Numbered from the stretch's first letter, positions 51,561-60,426 are shown. The stretch is 64,000 bases of DNA from VXOI01 sp965261945 (GCA_965261945.1 CBDHEF010000002.1:2852001-2916000), one strand, 5' to 3'. Notes: a model not told the origin generated them from the letters alone. A program made the numbers and translations.

Positions 51561-51920
51561 TTAACTTTTCACCGCGCTCAGGGCCGCCTGTTGGGAATCG
51601 TGGATGTCGATAATCTGATCAAAGCCGCTGATGGTAAACACGTCGCGGACCGACTGCGAGAGTGAACATACCACAAATTTCACGTTGGCGGTGCGCATAT
51701 CCTTGGCGGTCAGCAGGATGACCCGCAGGCCGGCGCTGCTGATGTAGGAGAGGTCTTCAAAATCGAGGATTACCGCTTGGTCCTCGGGTGCGATGACGTT
51801 CTTCAGGGCGTTCTGGAACTCGGCGGAATTGGTTCCGTCCACTCGACCGCCGGTCTTGGCAATCAGGGTTGCGCCTTCTCTCTCGGTGTTAATCTCCATA
51901 TCCCCACATCCTTGAATCAA
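51561..51920 (-). CDS. STAS-domain anti-sigma factor antagonist (RsbV/SpoIIAA type)
   Basis: This 119-residue single-domain protein has a central strand-helix pattern (VILDFEDLSYISSAGLRVILLTAKDM), with the serines expected at the phosphorylation site. It would bind the RsbW-like kinase when dephosphorylated, releasing a sigma factor or another target. It is the first gene of the minus-strand run STAS, receiver-PP2C, RsbW, LivJ-like lipoprotein, histidine kinase. Confidence 0.9.
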   Translation of the reverse strand: MIQGCGDMEINTEREGATLIAKTGGRVDGTNSAEFQNALKNVIAPEDQAVILDFEDLSYISSAGLRVILLTAKDMRTANVKFVVCSLSQSVRDVFTISGFDQIIDIHDSQQAALSAVKS

Positions 51921-52269
51921 GAATCAAGCAAGTAAACATTATTGCTGCCGGATGGCTCGCTTCACTGAATCTTCGTGCTCTGTCCCCGGTGGCCGGCCCA
52001 TCCGTCAGCCTCCGACGCCAGTCTTACCAGCTTGATATAATACAATATCGCAATGATACTTTACATAGCCCTCGAAAACCCGCCCAGGACATTTGCAACG
52101 CCAGGAAAACCAGGAAAACCAGGAAGCGAAGCCGTATAGCCGGGCGATGGTCTGCATCGTGCGAAAGGCGCAGCCCTTGGCTCGCAGGGGCATGGACACT
52201 GTGGGGAAACCCTCGCTTTCCGGGCGCAGGGCGCCATCACCGCCCGCCACCGCTCCAGGCCCTCCCCGA
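51921..52269. other. Intergenic, no intact gene
   Basis: This AT-richer start region upstream of the STAS gene probably carries its promoter. A triple GCCAGGAAAA-type tandem repeat lies near 52098-52120. I see no frame with a ribosome binding site. It runs into an HpaB gene fragment. Confidence 0.4.
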
Positions 52270-52445
52270 AGCAAGGCACGATAAACGACAGGGCAAGGCA
52301 CGATAAACGACAGGCCCCCCGACGGCGGCGGCGACGGGAAAGCCATCGCCTCGCGCAGCCCCGGGTCGTGCTGCCGGTCGTACAGAGCGGCGACTGACTC
52401 GCCGCCGCACCGCAGCGCGGGATGCGTGGTGGCGTCTGCCGCCGG
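52270..52445 (-). pseudogene. Fragment of an HpaB-type hydroxylase gene
   Basis: On the minus strand this stretch encodes DATTHPALRCGGESVAALYDRQHDPGLREAMAFPSP (split by eye). It matches residues about 25-75 of the intact HpaB-type protein at 57926 (TTHPALRGG, SVAALYDRQLDAGLRDEMVFPSP, GLSFLVP). At its end a 22-bp unit (GCAAGGCACGATAAACGACAG on the plus strand) is repeated at 52272 and 52294, duplicating the LSFIVP codons. No start, no rest of the gene: a remnant. Confidence 0.75.
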
Positions 52446-52593
52446 CCCGCCTCAAACGCGACTGGCAACCGGCTGACAGCAGGCTGTTGACCTTAGAGCC
52501 TGTCAGTCACTAGACTTCCACAAGACTTCCACACAAGACACTCACTGGGTTTGGTTCTGGAAAGGGAACCGTTGAGAAAGAAAGAATCGCTCG

Positions 52594-53643
52594 ATGACTA
52601 GGCGGATGCCACCCCATGCGTGGGACCAAGCTGCTCTCCTGCCGCGTGAAGAGGAACAATGCCCGCGGGTATACCACCGGGGGCAAGCAAGCCTGTACCT
52701 GGGCGATTTTTCGGAAGTGTCTGAAGAGTGGCCGTCCCCGACGGTGATAGTCGCAGATGGGCCCTATGGTGTGGCGAGTTACCCGGGCGACCCCGTATCC
52801 CATGAAGAATTGGCGGAATGGTATTCTCCTCATGTTGCCCATTGGTCTAAACACGCTTTGCCGGAAACGACGCTCTGGTTCTGGAATACTGAAATAGGCT
52901 GGGCCAGCGTACACCCGGAATTGGCGCGTCATGGCTGGGAGTACCGGTCATGCCATACATGGGATAAGGGATTGGGGCATATTGCGGGCAACGCCAACAG
53001 CAAGACGCTGCGCCGTTTTCCAGTAGTTACCGAAGTCTGCGTTCAGTACGTGCGCCGTGCAACCGTAAGCGCCAACGGACAGGCGATGAGCCTGAAACAG
53101 TGGGTGCGGCATGAATGGGAACGCAGCGGTTTGACCTTCAACCAGGCCAATCTAGCCTGCGGCGTCAAGAACGCTGCGACACGTAAGTATTTGACCAAGT
53201 GTCATCTTTGGTATTTTCCCCCGCCGGAAGCGTTTGAGCTTTTGGCGAAATACGCCAACCGCCACGGACAGCCGGAAGGCAAGCCTTATTACAGCCTGGA
53301 CGGCATACGCCCGGCAACTGCTGAAGAATGGGCCAAAATGAGGGCCAAGTTCCATTGCGATGTAGGCATCACCAATGTTTGGAGAGAACCGCCGGTACGC
53401 GGCGAAGAGCGTCTCAAGGAAGCATATAAAAGTGTCCACATGAACCAGAAACCGCTCCGTCTGCTGGAACAAATGATACTGGCGTCCTCAGACCCGGATG
53501 ATGTAGTGTGGGAACCGTTCGGCGGACTTTGCTCCACCGCTATCGCCGCCCTTAACACGGGAAGGCAATGCTACAGTTCCGAAATCCTGGAGGACTACTA
53601 TAGAGCGGCACTGGCTAGGCTAGATAACCATGACACCGCCTAG
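52594..53643 (+). CDS. Site-specific DNA methyltransferase (type II restriction-modification)
   Basis: The 349-residue amino-methyltransferase has the catalytic motif near residue 54 as VADGPYG (a variant of the D/N-P-P-Y motif) and the SAM-binding motif near the C-terminus (VVWEPFGGLCSTAIAAL), preceded by HMNQKPLRLLEQMI. The motif order is that of the beta class, which makes N4-cytosine or N6-adenine. The middle part (residues about 150-230) would be the target-recognition region. It overlaps the following gene by 14 bases, which encodes a probable matching endonuclease. Confidence 0.87.
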   Translation: MTRRMPPHAWDQAALLPREEEQCPRVYHRGQASLYLGDFSEVSEEWPSPTVIVADGPYGVASYPGDPVSHEELAEWYSPHVAHWSKHALPETTLWFWNTEIGWASVHPELARHGWEYRSCHTWDKGLGHIAGNANSKTLRRFPVVTEVCVQYVRRATVSANGQAMSLKQWVRHEWERSGLTFNQANLACGVKNAATRKYLTKCHLWYFPPPEAFELLAKYANRHGQPEGKPYYSLDGIRPATAEEWAKMRAKFHCDVGITNVWREPPVRGEERLKEAYKSVHMNQKPLRLLEQMILASSDPDDVVWEPFGGLCSTAIAALNTGRQCYSSEILEDYYRAALARLDNHDTA

Positions 53644-54394
53644 CCCGTCTCAGCCGGGTGTCGCCTGGCCTCATTATCAGGCGTACCGGCGAGTTGTCGA
53701 GGCAATCTATGCGATTCCGGCGCACTTCAATAGTCGAACAGTTATCGAAGGCATACCGGCCACAGACCTTCAAACCCTCAATACCGTGCTGGGCGCCGCC
53801 ATAGAGGAGCAGGTTGTAGCGACATTGAACCGGATACGTTCCGTGTGGGACCCCGCCGAGGAATATCAGACTTACTCCCTTCAACGCCAAGCGCAGGTGT
53901 TCCCGGATGTCCTGCTCAAGTCAGACCGCAATGGCCAAGACATTGTGCTTGGCATTGAGCTTAAGGGATGGTATCTCTTGTCCAAAGAGAGAGTTCCCAA
54001 CTTCCGATTCACTACCACGCTTAACGCCTGTGCCGACGCTGACCTTGTAGTCGTGGTTCCTTGGGCCTTGAGTAATGTGCTTACTGGAACTCCGGTGACA
54101 TACCGGCCGTTCGTAACCCCGGCGAAGTACGCCGCAGCCTACCGCAATTACTGGTGGACTGAGATACGGAGTTCCCGCGGCGACAAGGGTATTATCGTTC
54201 CCTCTTCTGTTAGTCCATATCCGTCAAAGAGCGACCAAGTAGCCGACCGTCCAAATAGCGATGCCGGCGGCAACTTCGGACGGCTCGCCCGCACCGGAAT
54301 GATGGACGAATATATCGAGGAAACTCTTAACCTTCCTCTAGCCGGGATTCCTGCTAAAGACTGGATTGATTTCCTACGGCAATTTGAGCAATAG
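53630..54394 (+). CDS. Probable type II restriction endonuclease, PD-(D/E)xK fold
   Basis: The 254-residue protein overlaps the end of the methyltransferase gene, the classical layout for a type II system. FPDVLLKS followed by LGIELKGWYLLSKE matches the PD...ExK nuclease motif (about residues 99-123). Upstream helices (TVLGAAIEEQVVATLNRIRSVWD) fit the N-terminal part of such enzymes. Recognition sequence unknown. Its codon use is less GC-rich than that of neighbouring genes, consistent with horizontal transfer of the pair. Confidence 0.75.
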   Translation: MTPPSPSQPGVAWPHYQAYRRVVEAIYAIPAHFNSRTVIEGIPATDLQTLNTVLGAAIEEQVVATLNRIRSVWDPAEEYQTYSLQRQAQVFPDVLLKSDRNGQDIVLGIELKGWYLLSKERVPNFRFTTTLNACADADLVVVVPWALSNVLTGTPVTYRPFVTPAKYAAAYRNYWWTEIRSSRGDKGIIVPSSVSPYPSKSDQVADRPNSDAGGNFGRLARTGMMDEYIEETLNLPLAGIPAKDWIDFLRQFEQ

Positions 54395-54505
54395 CGGGTG
54401 TGCGAGGCCACGGCCCCTATGCCGCCGACTAACCCGCGCGTACCAAACCGCCCCGCCTTGTGCTACATTGCGTTCCACCTGAACCCCAACATCAGGAGGT
54501 ACGCG

Positions 54506-55606
54506 ATGAAAGGCCGAGTTGTTGCCTGCAAGGAATACGGCAAACCCTTCGCCATTGAGGAATACGACGTTCCCGAACCCGCGCCCGGCGCGGTGTTGCT
54601 GCGGATGACCCAGGCGGGCATCTGCGGCTCCGACCTGCACGTCTGGCGCGGCGACCAGGTCAACGTCCCGCTGCCGCCCACGGGCAGGGCCATGGGCCAC
54701 GAGGGCACCGGCGTCGTCGAGACCCTGGGCGACGGCGTGACCACCGACTCCGGCGGCGCCCCCATCCAGAAGGGCGACCGCGTGGTCTACGCCGCGGTGT
54801 TCCCCTGTTACCACTGCCACCAGTGTCTCAGGGGCAACACCAACTGGTGCATGAACCGCAACTATCCCGCCGCCGGGACCTGGCCCTACTTCACCGGCAC
54901 CTACGCCGACTTTCTGTACCTGCCAGCCCGTCATCCCTTCTTCCGCGTTCCCGACGAGCTGGACGACGACCTGCTGGGGCCGGTCAACTGCGCCATGGGA
55001 ACCGTGACCACCGGCCTGATCCGCGCCGGGGCGGGCGAGGGCGACTACGTGGTGATCCAGGGCGCCGGCGGCCTGGGCGTCCACGCCACGGCCATGGCCA
55101 AGGAGATGGGCGCGGACCGGGTCATCGTCCTGGACCGGTTGGAGAACCGGCTGGAGCTGGCCGAGGCCTTCGGCGCCGACCACACCATCAACATCGAGGA
55201 GTTCAACACCCCGGAAACCCGCGTCCGCCGCGTCAAGGAGCTGACCGACGGCCGCGGCGCCGACGTGGTGATGGAACTGGTGGGCCGCGCCGAACTGCTG
55301 GCCGAGGGCATTGATATGCTCGGCAACGGCGGCACCTTCGTCGAGATTGGCGACATCGTGCGCGGACGCGAGGTGTCCATCGACCCGTCCAAGCTGCTCC
55401 AGGGCAAAAACATCATGGGCTCGCTGATGTACAAGCCCGAACTGCTCCCCCGGCTGCTCAACTTCCTGGTGCGCAACAAGGACCGCCTGCCCTTCGAGCG
55501 CATAGTCTCCCACAAGTTCCCGCTGGCCGACGTCAACGAGGCTTTCCCCCAGTGCGAGTGGGACCAGCGCCAGCCCGAGATCACCCGCGCCATGCTGGTG
55601 CCATAG
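54506..55606 (+). CDS. Zinc-dependent alcohol dehydrogenase family protein
   Basis: The 366-residue MDR-superfamily enzyme starts at ATG 54506 behind AGGAGG. Catalytic zinc ligands are in AGICGSDLHVW and MGHEGTGVVE. The four-Cys structural zinc lobe is in FPCYHCHQCLRGNTNWC, and the Rossmann motif is GAGGLGVHATAMAKEMGAD with Asp after the second strand (VIVLDR), favouring NAD. The substrate is unknown. It follows the restriction-modification pair but has its own ribosome binding site. Confidence 0.92.
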   Translation: MKGRVVACKEYGKPFAIEEYDVPEPAPGAVLLRMTQAGICGSDLHVWRGDQVNVPLPPTGRAMGHEGTGVVETLGDGVTTDSGGAPIQKGDRVVYAAVFPCYHCHQCLRGNTNWCMNRNYPAAGTWPYFTGTYADFLYLPARHPFFRVPDELDDDLLGPVNCAMGTVTTGLIRAGAGEGDYVVIQGAGGLGVHATAMAKEMGADRVIVLDRLENRLELAEAFGADHTINIEEFNTPETRVRRVKELTDGRGADVVMELVGRAELLAEGIDMLGNGGTFVEIGDIVRGREVSIDPSKLLQGKNIMGSLMYKPELLPRLLNFLVRNKDRLPFERIVSHKFPLADVNEAFPQCEWDQRQPEITRAMLVP

Positions 55607-55698
55607 GGGCAGGCGGCTGGCAACCCACTCCGTTGTCCCACGATGCCACGATTGAGCGCAACGGCCGGCATGGAGGAAGCCCTATGCCCGCTGTGCGC

Positions 55699-55861
55699 TC
55701 ATTTCGCTAATTCAAGGTATTGGCTAACGAATTCATCTATGGCGGCAATTTGCGCCGCTTCCCCAACCTGAGAGCGCTTTGCAGCGAATTTAGGGAGATA
55801 GGGAACAACTAAAAGTCCAAGCGCATTGTCGTCGCCTGTCAGTCGCTTTTCAGACGTGCCG
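55699..55861 (-). pseudogene. Possible gene fragment after the DASS transporter
   Basis: An open stretch without a start codon ends at a TGA (55701-55699) and encodes a protein-like tail (DDNALGLLVVPYLPKFAAKR, then EAAQIAAIDEFVSQYLELAK). It begins where the DASS transporter gene stops. It may be the end of a deleted gene; the family is not recognised. Confidence 0.3.
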
Positions 55862-57295
55862 CTATCCGGTCAGTGTCTGCCCCAGCAGGCCCCAGTAGGG
55901 CAGCGCCAGCAGGAACAGCACGGCTATGGCCACCACGGTCATAATCATACCGAAGCGAAAAATCTCGGGATTGCCTATGTTGGCTCGGTTATAAATGAAG
56001 ATGCTGGCCGCGCCGCCCGCCCCGTAGTACACCACCGAGTCCCCGACAATCACCGCCGCCATTCCGCATATCAGTGGGTCCAATCCCAAGGATTCTCCTG
56101 TGGACATGGCAATGGGTATGACCAGGGCCAGGTAGCCTGCGATATTGGGCACCAGCAGCCGCACCACGGCGAAACTGACGCACAGCGCCAGAAGCAGCAG
56201 CAGCGGCTCGGTGAGAATCGGGGATACGCCGCCGACGAGGGTTTCCGAGAACCAGGCCGCGCCTCCGGTGGTCACCAGCGCATGGGCCAGGGAGAGCGAG
56301 GTGGCGATGACGAAAAAGTTGCTCCAGCCCACGTTCTGCTCGAACTCGCTCCAACTGAGGATTCCAACACGGGGGAGCAGGATAACGATGAGGGCGATGA
56401 GGGCCGGAACTGCCGGATGCAATCCGTGGGCGAAATCGGTGAACCAGAGCAGAGCGGTCAGCAGCACTATAACCCCGACCCGCATTTCGCTCCGGCTGAT
56501 GGGGCCGGTGGTGAGTTGGGCGGCTCCCACCGTATTTTCCAGCCGGAACCCGGAGCGGTAAAACACGAAAAGGACGGCCCCGCCGACGATGAGGTTGGCG
56601 TAGAAGGGGACGCTCATCAGGACGAACCACTGGGTCCAGGAGAAGTTTCCCAGCAAACCGGAGGCGACCACCGGGGTGATGCCTCCGGCCAACAATGCCG
56701 TTGAGCCGAGTCGGTTGAGGCTGCCCATGGCCAGCATCAGCGCTTTGTAATACCGGTGTTCCCGGGGGATGTTCCAGTGGGCCAGCACCCGCTCGTAGAC
56801 GTGGACCATGATGGCGCCCCTGGTGCTGGCCGACGGCAGGGCGAAGGTGAGGGCGGCGAAGGAGACCAGCATCTGCACGTAGAGGAGGCGGGGACTTCCG
56901 GCGGCGCCCCGAATCAGGAAGGTGGCCATCCTCTCGGCCAGGCCGGATTTCTGGACCGCCAGTCCCAGGGTGAGGATGCCCATAAGGAAATAGGCGACGG
57001 GTTGGGAGAAACCGAAGAGCGCTTCCCCAATCCCGCCGACGGCGCCTACCAGGACAAGCAACACGACGCCGATGATTCCGGCTATAGGGATGGGTACAGC
57101 TTCGGTCGCCCACAGCACGACGGTCAGGACCATCACCGCCAGGGCCCGCTGGCCCGGAGCGGTCAGCCCCTCGGGCATGGGCAGCAGAAGGATGCAGGCA
57201 AAGGCCGCCACGGCGATGGCTACTTTTGCCGCCGCCATGGGGTTCGGAATCAAACGCTGGTTGGCCGAGGCATCCGGGTCCGTTTCGGTGGACAT
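55862..57295 (-). CDS. SLC13/DASS-family anion transporter
   Basis: The 477-residue polytopic membrane protein starts at ATG 57295 (MSTETDPDASANQRLIPNP). Upstream codons would run into a MITE-like element. Around eleven hydrophobic helices are visible. Family features are RALAVMVLTVVLWATEAVPIPIAG, FALPSASTRGAIMVHVYERV and SLNRLGSTALLAGGITPVVASGLL, which resemble the substrate hairpin segments of divalent-anion:sodium symporters. Typical substrates are dicarboxylates or sulfate. It might feed the neighbouring aromatic-type catabolic genes, but this is only positional. Confidence 0.88.
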   Translation of the reverse strand: MSTETDPDASANQRLIPNPMAAAKVAIAVAAFACILLLPMPEGLTAPGQRALAVMVLTVVLWATEAVPIPIAGIIGVVLLVLVGAVGGIGEALFGFSQPVAYFLMGILTLGLAVQKSGLAERMATFLIRGAAGSPRLLYVQMLVSFAALTFALPSASTRGAIMVHVYERVLAHWNIPREHRYYKALMLAMGSLNRLGSTALLAGGITPVVASGLLGNFSWTQWFVLMSVPFYANLIVGGAVLFVFYRSGFRLENTVGAAQLTTGPISRSEMRVGVIVLLTALLWFTDFAHGLHPAVPALIALIVILLPRVGILSWSEFEQNVGWSNFFVIATSLSLAHALVTTGGAAWFSETLVGGVSPILTEPLLLLLALCVSFAVVRLLVPNIAGYLALVIPIAMSTGESLGLDPLICGMAAVIVGDSVVYYGAGGAASIFIYNRANIGNPEIFRFGMIMTVVAIAVLFLLALPYWGLLGQTLTG

Positions 57296-57352
57296 ATTGT
57301 TACTACAACCCCATTCCGGGCGCATTGCAAGTGAACTTCCCGCCTTCCCCTT

Positions 57353-57517
57353 AGGGCGTGTCGTCATATTCACCGTCATTCCCGCGAAAGCGGGAATCCA
57401 AAGGCCATTGGCAGCAAATACGTATTTGTCAGCAACCGGATTCTGGATTCCCGCTTTCGCGGGAATGACGAAAACAGACGCTTGGAGACCAGTACTCTTA
57501 AATTGACGACAGTCCCT
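57353..57517. repeat. MITE-like element, sister copy of 13039-13241
   Basis: The ends AGGGCGTGTCGTCA and TGACGACAGTCCCT are nearly exact complements. Two inverted ATTCCCGCGAAAGCGGGAAT palindromes flank a spacer that shares GGCCATTGGCAGCAAAT and AGACGCTTGGAGACC with the copy at 13039. The pair lies 44 kb apart. Confidence 0.78.
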
Positions 57518-57925
57518 AGTTTAGTGCGGATTAGTTTAGTGCGGAAAGCAAGACGGCCGCACATAGAAGGCAGAGAGTAGCGCAGGCAGGAACGGTTGGG
57601 GAGACTGAGGGCTGTTCAGGTCTCACCACAAGGCTTCGATTACGAGAAGAATTGTACGAGAAGAATTGATTGAGCGCCGGCCAGATACGGGACGATATAA
57701 TCTCCGGGAGCAACATCCGCGACTTGGCCATCCTGACGCGACCTCGTGCGGACGGCGGATCTGGGGCGATTGCAAAAGCGTCCTCACATCCTGTTATTCT
57801 GAGTGCGACGAAGAATCCGGCCCCCTGCGTCAAGACCCATCGCTTCGTCCAGGGACGCAGTTCAGGGGACTTTGCAATCGTTCTGGTAACTGAGCGGACA
57901 ATCTTGTAGAACACGGAGATACGTT
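57518..57925. other. Intergenic region upstream of the HpaB gene, short direct repeats
   Basis: Beyond the MITE-like element there is a 15-bp tandem repeat (TTAGTTTAGTGCGGA near 57519-57545) and a repeated AGAAGAATTG. No gene is recognisable. A promoter for the HpaB gene should lie here, but no clear -35/-10 pair stands out. Confidence 0.4.
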
Positions 57926-59374
57926 ATGCCAGCAAAAACCGGCCGGCAATACATCGCCAACCTGAGCGACAACCCCGCCGAGGTGTGGATTCGGGGGGAG
58001 CAGGTCGAGGACGTGACCACGCACCCGGCGCTGCGGGGCGGCGTAAAGTCGGTGGCAGCGCTGTACGACCGGCAGCTTGACGCCGGGTTGCGGGACGAGA
58101 TGGTCTTCCCGTCGCCGTCCTCGGGCGACCCGGTGGGGTTGTCGTTCCTGGTGCCGCGCACGGTTGAGGATTTGCTGCTGCGGCGCAAGATGATGACCCA
58201 CTGGGCCTGGGTGGGCTGCGGCATGATGGCGCGGACGCCCGACTTTATGAACGTGTCCATCGCGGGCTGGGCCGGGGCCGCCGAGTATTTCGGCCAGAAC
58301 CGCCCGGAGTTCGCGGACAACGTGCGCCGCTACTTCGAGTTTATCCGCGAGAACGACATCACCCTGACTCACACGCTGGTCAACCTGCAACCCCGCCGCA
58401 CCGGCGGTGTGCTGGACCAGCTGGACGAGCAGGTGGCCCTCACCGTGGTCAAAGAGACCGACGCCGGCATCGTCGTCCGCGGCAGCCGCATCCTGGCGAC
58501 GCTGGGGCCGATCTCCGACGAAATTGCGGTCTACCCCACCCGCACCCACATGATGGGGCCCGAGTCCTGGCGGCAGGCGTTTTCCTTCGCCATTCCCAAC
58601 TCCACGCCGGGCGTCAAGTTCATCTGCCGCGAGAGCTTCGACTACGGGCGTTCCAATTTCGACCATCCTCTCGGCTCGCGCTTCGAGGAGATGGACTGCC
58701 TCGTGTTTTTCGATGATGTGCTGGTGCCGTGGGAGCGGGTGTTCCTGCTGGGCGACGTGGATATGTGCAACAACTACGGCGTCGCCACCCAGTCCACCAC
58801 CCACTCCGGGTACCAGGTGGTCAACCGCTGCGTGGTCAAGACCGAGTTCATCCTGGGGCTGGCGCAACTGATGGCGGACACTCTCGGCTCCGGCGAACTC
58901 CAGCACATCCAGGAGAGAATCGCCGAAATCATCATCCATCTGGAGACATTGAAGGCCTGTATGCGCGCGTCCGAGGCCGACGCCGCGCTCAACGACTTCG
59001 GAGTGATGTGCCCGGCGCAGGGGCCCATCACCGTGGGCCGCGCCCTGTATCCCACAACCATCTATCCCCGGCTGGCCGAAATCGTGCAGCTTCTCGGCTC
59101 CGGCAACCTGATGGCCCTGCCGTCGGAGGGCGACTTCGAAGCCGCCATCGGCCCCGAGGTGGAGCGCTACCTGACCACCGACACCGCCGACGCCCGCGAC
59201 CGGGTGCGGCTGTTCCGCCTGGCCTGGGACGTGGCGTGCAGCGCCTTCGGGGGCCGGCAGGTCCTCTACGAGCGCTTCTTCGGCGGCGACCCGACGCGCA
59301 ACGCCCTGCTGCTCTACCGCAGCTACAACCGCGACGGCGCGGTGGAACGGGTGCGGGAGTTCCTGCATAGATAG
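57926..59374 (+). CDS. 4-hydroxyphenylacetate 3-hydroxylase (HpaB)-type FADH2-dependent monooxygenase
   Basis: The 482-residue protein shows the HpaB/acyl-CoA-dehydrogenase-like fold typical of FADH2-using two-component monooxygenases, oxygenase subunit. Landmarks are EDVTTHPALRGG and SVAALYDRQLDAGLRDEMVFPSPSSG near the N-terminus, the flavin/oxygen region (THTLVNLQPRR ... GIVVRGSRILATLGPISDEI), FDYGRSNFDHPLGSRFEEMDCLVFFDDVLVPWERVF and a C-terminal domain. It hydroxylates phenolic or related compounds. No reductase (HpaC) gene is adjacent; a VOC-family gene lies 0.5 kb downstream. Confidence 0.9.
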   Translation: MPAKTGRQYIANLSDNPAEVWIRGEQVEDVTTHPALRGGVKSVAALYDRQLDAGLRDEMVFPSPSSGDPVGLSFLVPRTVEDLLLRRKMMTHWAWVGCGMMARTPDFMNVSIAGWAGAAEYFGQNRPEFADNVRRYFEFIRENDITLTHTLVNLQPRRTGGVLDQLDEQVALTVVKETDAGIVVRGSRILATLGPISDEIAVYPTRTHMMGPESWRQAFSFAIPNSTPGVKFICRESFDYGRSNFDHPLGSRFEEMDCLVFFDDVLVPWERVFLLGDVDMCNNYGVATQSTTHSGYQVVNRCVVKTEFILGLAQLMADTLGSGELQHIQERIAEIIIHLETLKACMRASEADAALNDFGVMCPAQGPITVGRALYPTTIYPRLAEIVQLLGSGNLMALPSEGDFEAAIGPEVERYLTTDTADARDRVRLFRLAWDVACSAFGGRQVLYERFFGGDPTRNALLLYRSYNRDGAVERVREFLHR

Positions 59375-59442
59375 GGGTGGCATTATGATGCTGCTGGATG
59401 GTGAACTTCGACATGGGACATCAATCGTCGCCTGGGACATTC

Positions 59443-59787
59443 ATGGCAGAGACTTGGCAACGGATAAACCGGAACAGCGGCGGAATAGTGGTCGTGCTGA
59501 TGAAGATCACCTTGGTTGTTGGCGCCATCGTCGGCCCGGCAGCGTTCATCTGGCAGGAAATTCATGTGAACGGCGCCGAGATTCGTGCGCTGCAAGAGGA
59601 TGTTCGCGATCTCCAAAGTAACCTCGGAACCCTTCAAAGTGACGTCGGCTCCCTCAGGGACGACATTCGCAATCTCGAAGCCGGACTCCGGGAAGATATG
59701 CAGCGTAACCATGAGCAGTTGCTTGAAGCGCTGATCAACCACAGGCACGGCGAGGACGGATCGGCGATTTTCAGGGCCTCCCCCTGA
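59443..59787 (+). CDS. Small membrane protein with C-terminal coiled coil
   Basis: The 114-residue product starts at ATG 59443 (MAETWQRINRNSGG). It has one membrane helix (IVVVLMKITLVVGAIVGPAAFIW, about residues 15-37) and then a heptad coiled coil (LQEDVRDLQSNLGTLQSDVGSLRDDIRNLEAGL, about residues 50-82). Such proteins often tether a complex at the membrane. No known family is recognised. It lies between the HpaB and VOC genes and may be part of the same transcript. Confidence 0.6.
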   Translation: MAETWQRINRNSGGIVVVLMKITLVVGAIVGPAAFIWQEIHVNGAEIRALQEDVRDLQSNLGTLQSDVGSLRDDIRNLEAGLREDMQRNHEQLLEALINHRHGEDGSAIFRASP

Positions 59788-59893
59788 ACCGCGCCATTGA
59801 CCGCGCCTTGTCCGGTATTGGCAAACGGCGGGCGTGGCGTTATAGTAAGAGACACTGGACAAGAGGCTCGACGCGAGCCTGATGGAGGGAACG

Positions 59894-60349
59894 ATGGCGA
59901 AGCCGAAGAGGATTGGACACTTGGTGATCAACGTCAAGGACGTGGATGCCTCTACCAAATTCTACACCGACGTGCTGGGATTTGAGGTCGCCCTGGAGCG
60001 GCCGGGCTTCGGCACGTTCCTGACCTGCGGCCGCATCCACCACGATCTGGCCCTGTTTCAGGCCAAAGAGGGCGCCCAGGAAGTCGCTGAGGGCGGTCTG
60101 GGCCTGAACCACATGGCCATCCAGGTCGAGGACTACGAGGAGCTGAAGGACTACTACAACAAGCTCCAGGAGTACTACGAGGTCGACAAGCTGCGCACCA
60201 TAGACCACAGCATGACCAAAAGCATCTACATCAACGACCCGGACGGCAACGGCATCGAGTTGTTCTGCAACAGCTTCGACGCCGCCGAAGATGGCTTGGC
60301 CGAAATGCGCCGCCCCGGCCGCCAGAACACCGCGCTGGTCTTCGACTAG
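59894..60349 (+). CDS. VOC-family protein (glyoxalase/extradiol dioxygenase fold)
   Basis: The 151-residue vicinal-oxygen-chelate protein starts at ATG 59894 (MAKPKRIGHLVINV). It shows the expected paired beta-alpha-beta modules with metal ligands His in RIGHLVINV, His in LNHMAIQV and Glu in GNGIELFCN. A further His pair (IHHDLALFQ) lies on the second strand. One-domain VOC proteins act as extradiol dioxygenases, isomerases or lyases. Position after the HpaB-type hydroxylase is consistent with ring cleavage of a catechol, but that is inference. Confidence 0.87.
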   Translation: MAKPKRIGHLVINVKDVDASTKFYTDVLGFEVALERPGFGTFLTCGRIHHDLALFQAKEGAQEVAEGGLGLNHMAIQVEDYEELKDYYNKLQEYYEVDKLRTIDHSMTKSIYINDPDGNGIELFCNSFDAAEDGLAEMRRPGRQNTALVFD

Positions 60350-60377
60350 ACCGCCCGGTTGATGCCTGGTTGACCGC

Positions 60378-60405
60378 GTAGGGGCGCACGGCTGTGCGCC
60401 CCTAC
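60378..60405. repeat. GTAGGGGCGCAC palindrome
   Basis: GTAGGGGCGCAC and GTGCGCCCCTAC form a 12-bp stem with a short loop between the VOC and HAD genes. It is the same family as the palindrome at 40285. Confidence 0.6.
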
Positions 60406-60426
60406 ATTTGTGTGCGGGACATTTGC

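Noticed and set aside
52272..52315. Direct repeat of 22 bp as a short array
   Set aside because: It is two adjacent copies only, lying in the reading frame of an HpaB gene fragment, so it is a local tandem duplication.
57830..59440. 536-codon open frame on the minus strand
   Set aside because: It is antisense to the HpaB-type gene, its product is low-complexity His/Gln/Gly/Val-rich, and it resembles no family. High GC keeps the frame open.
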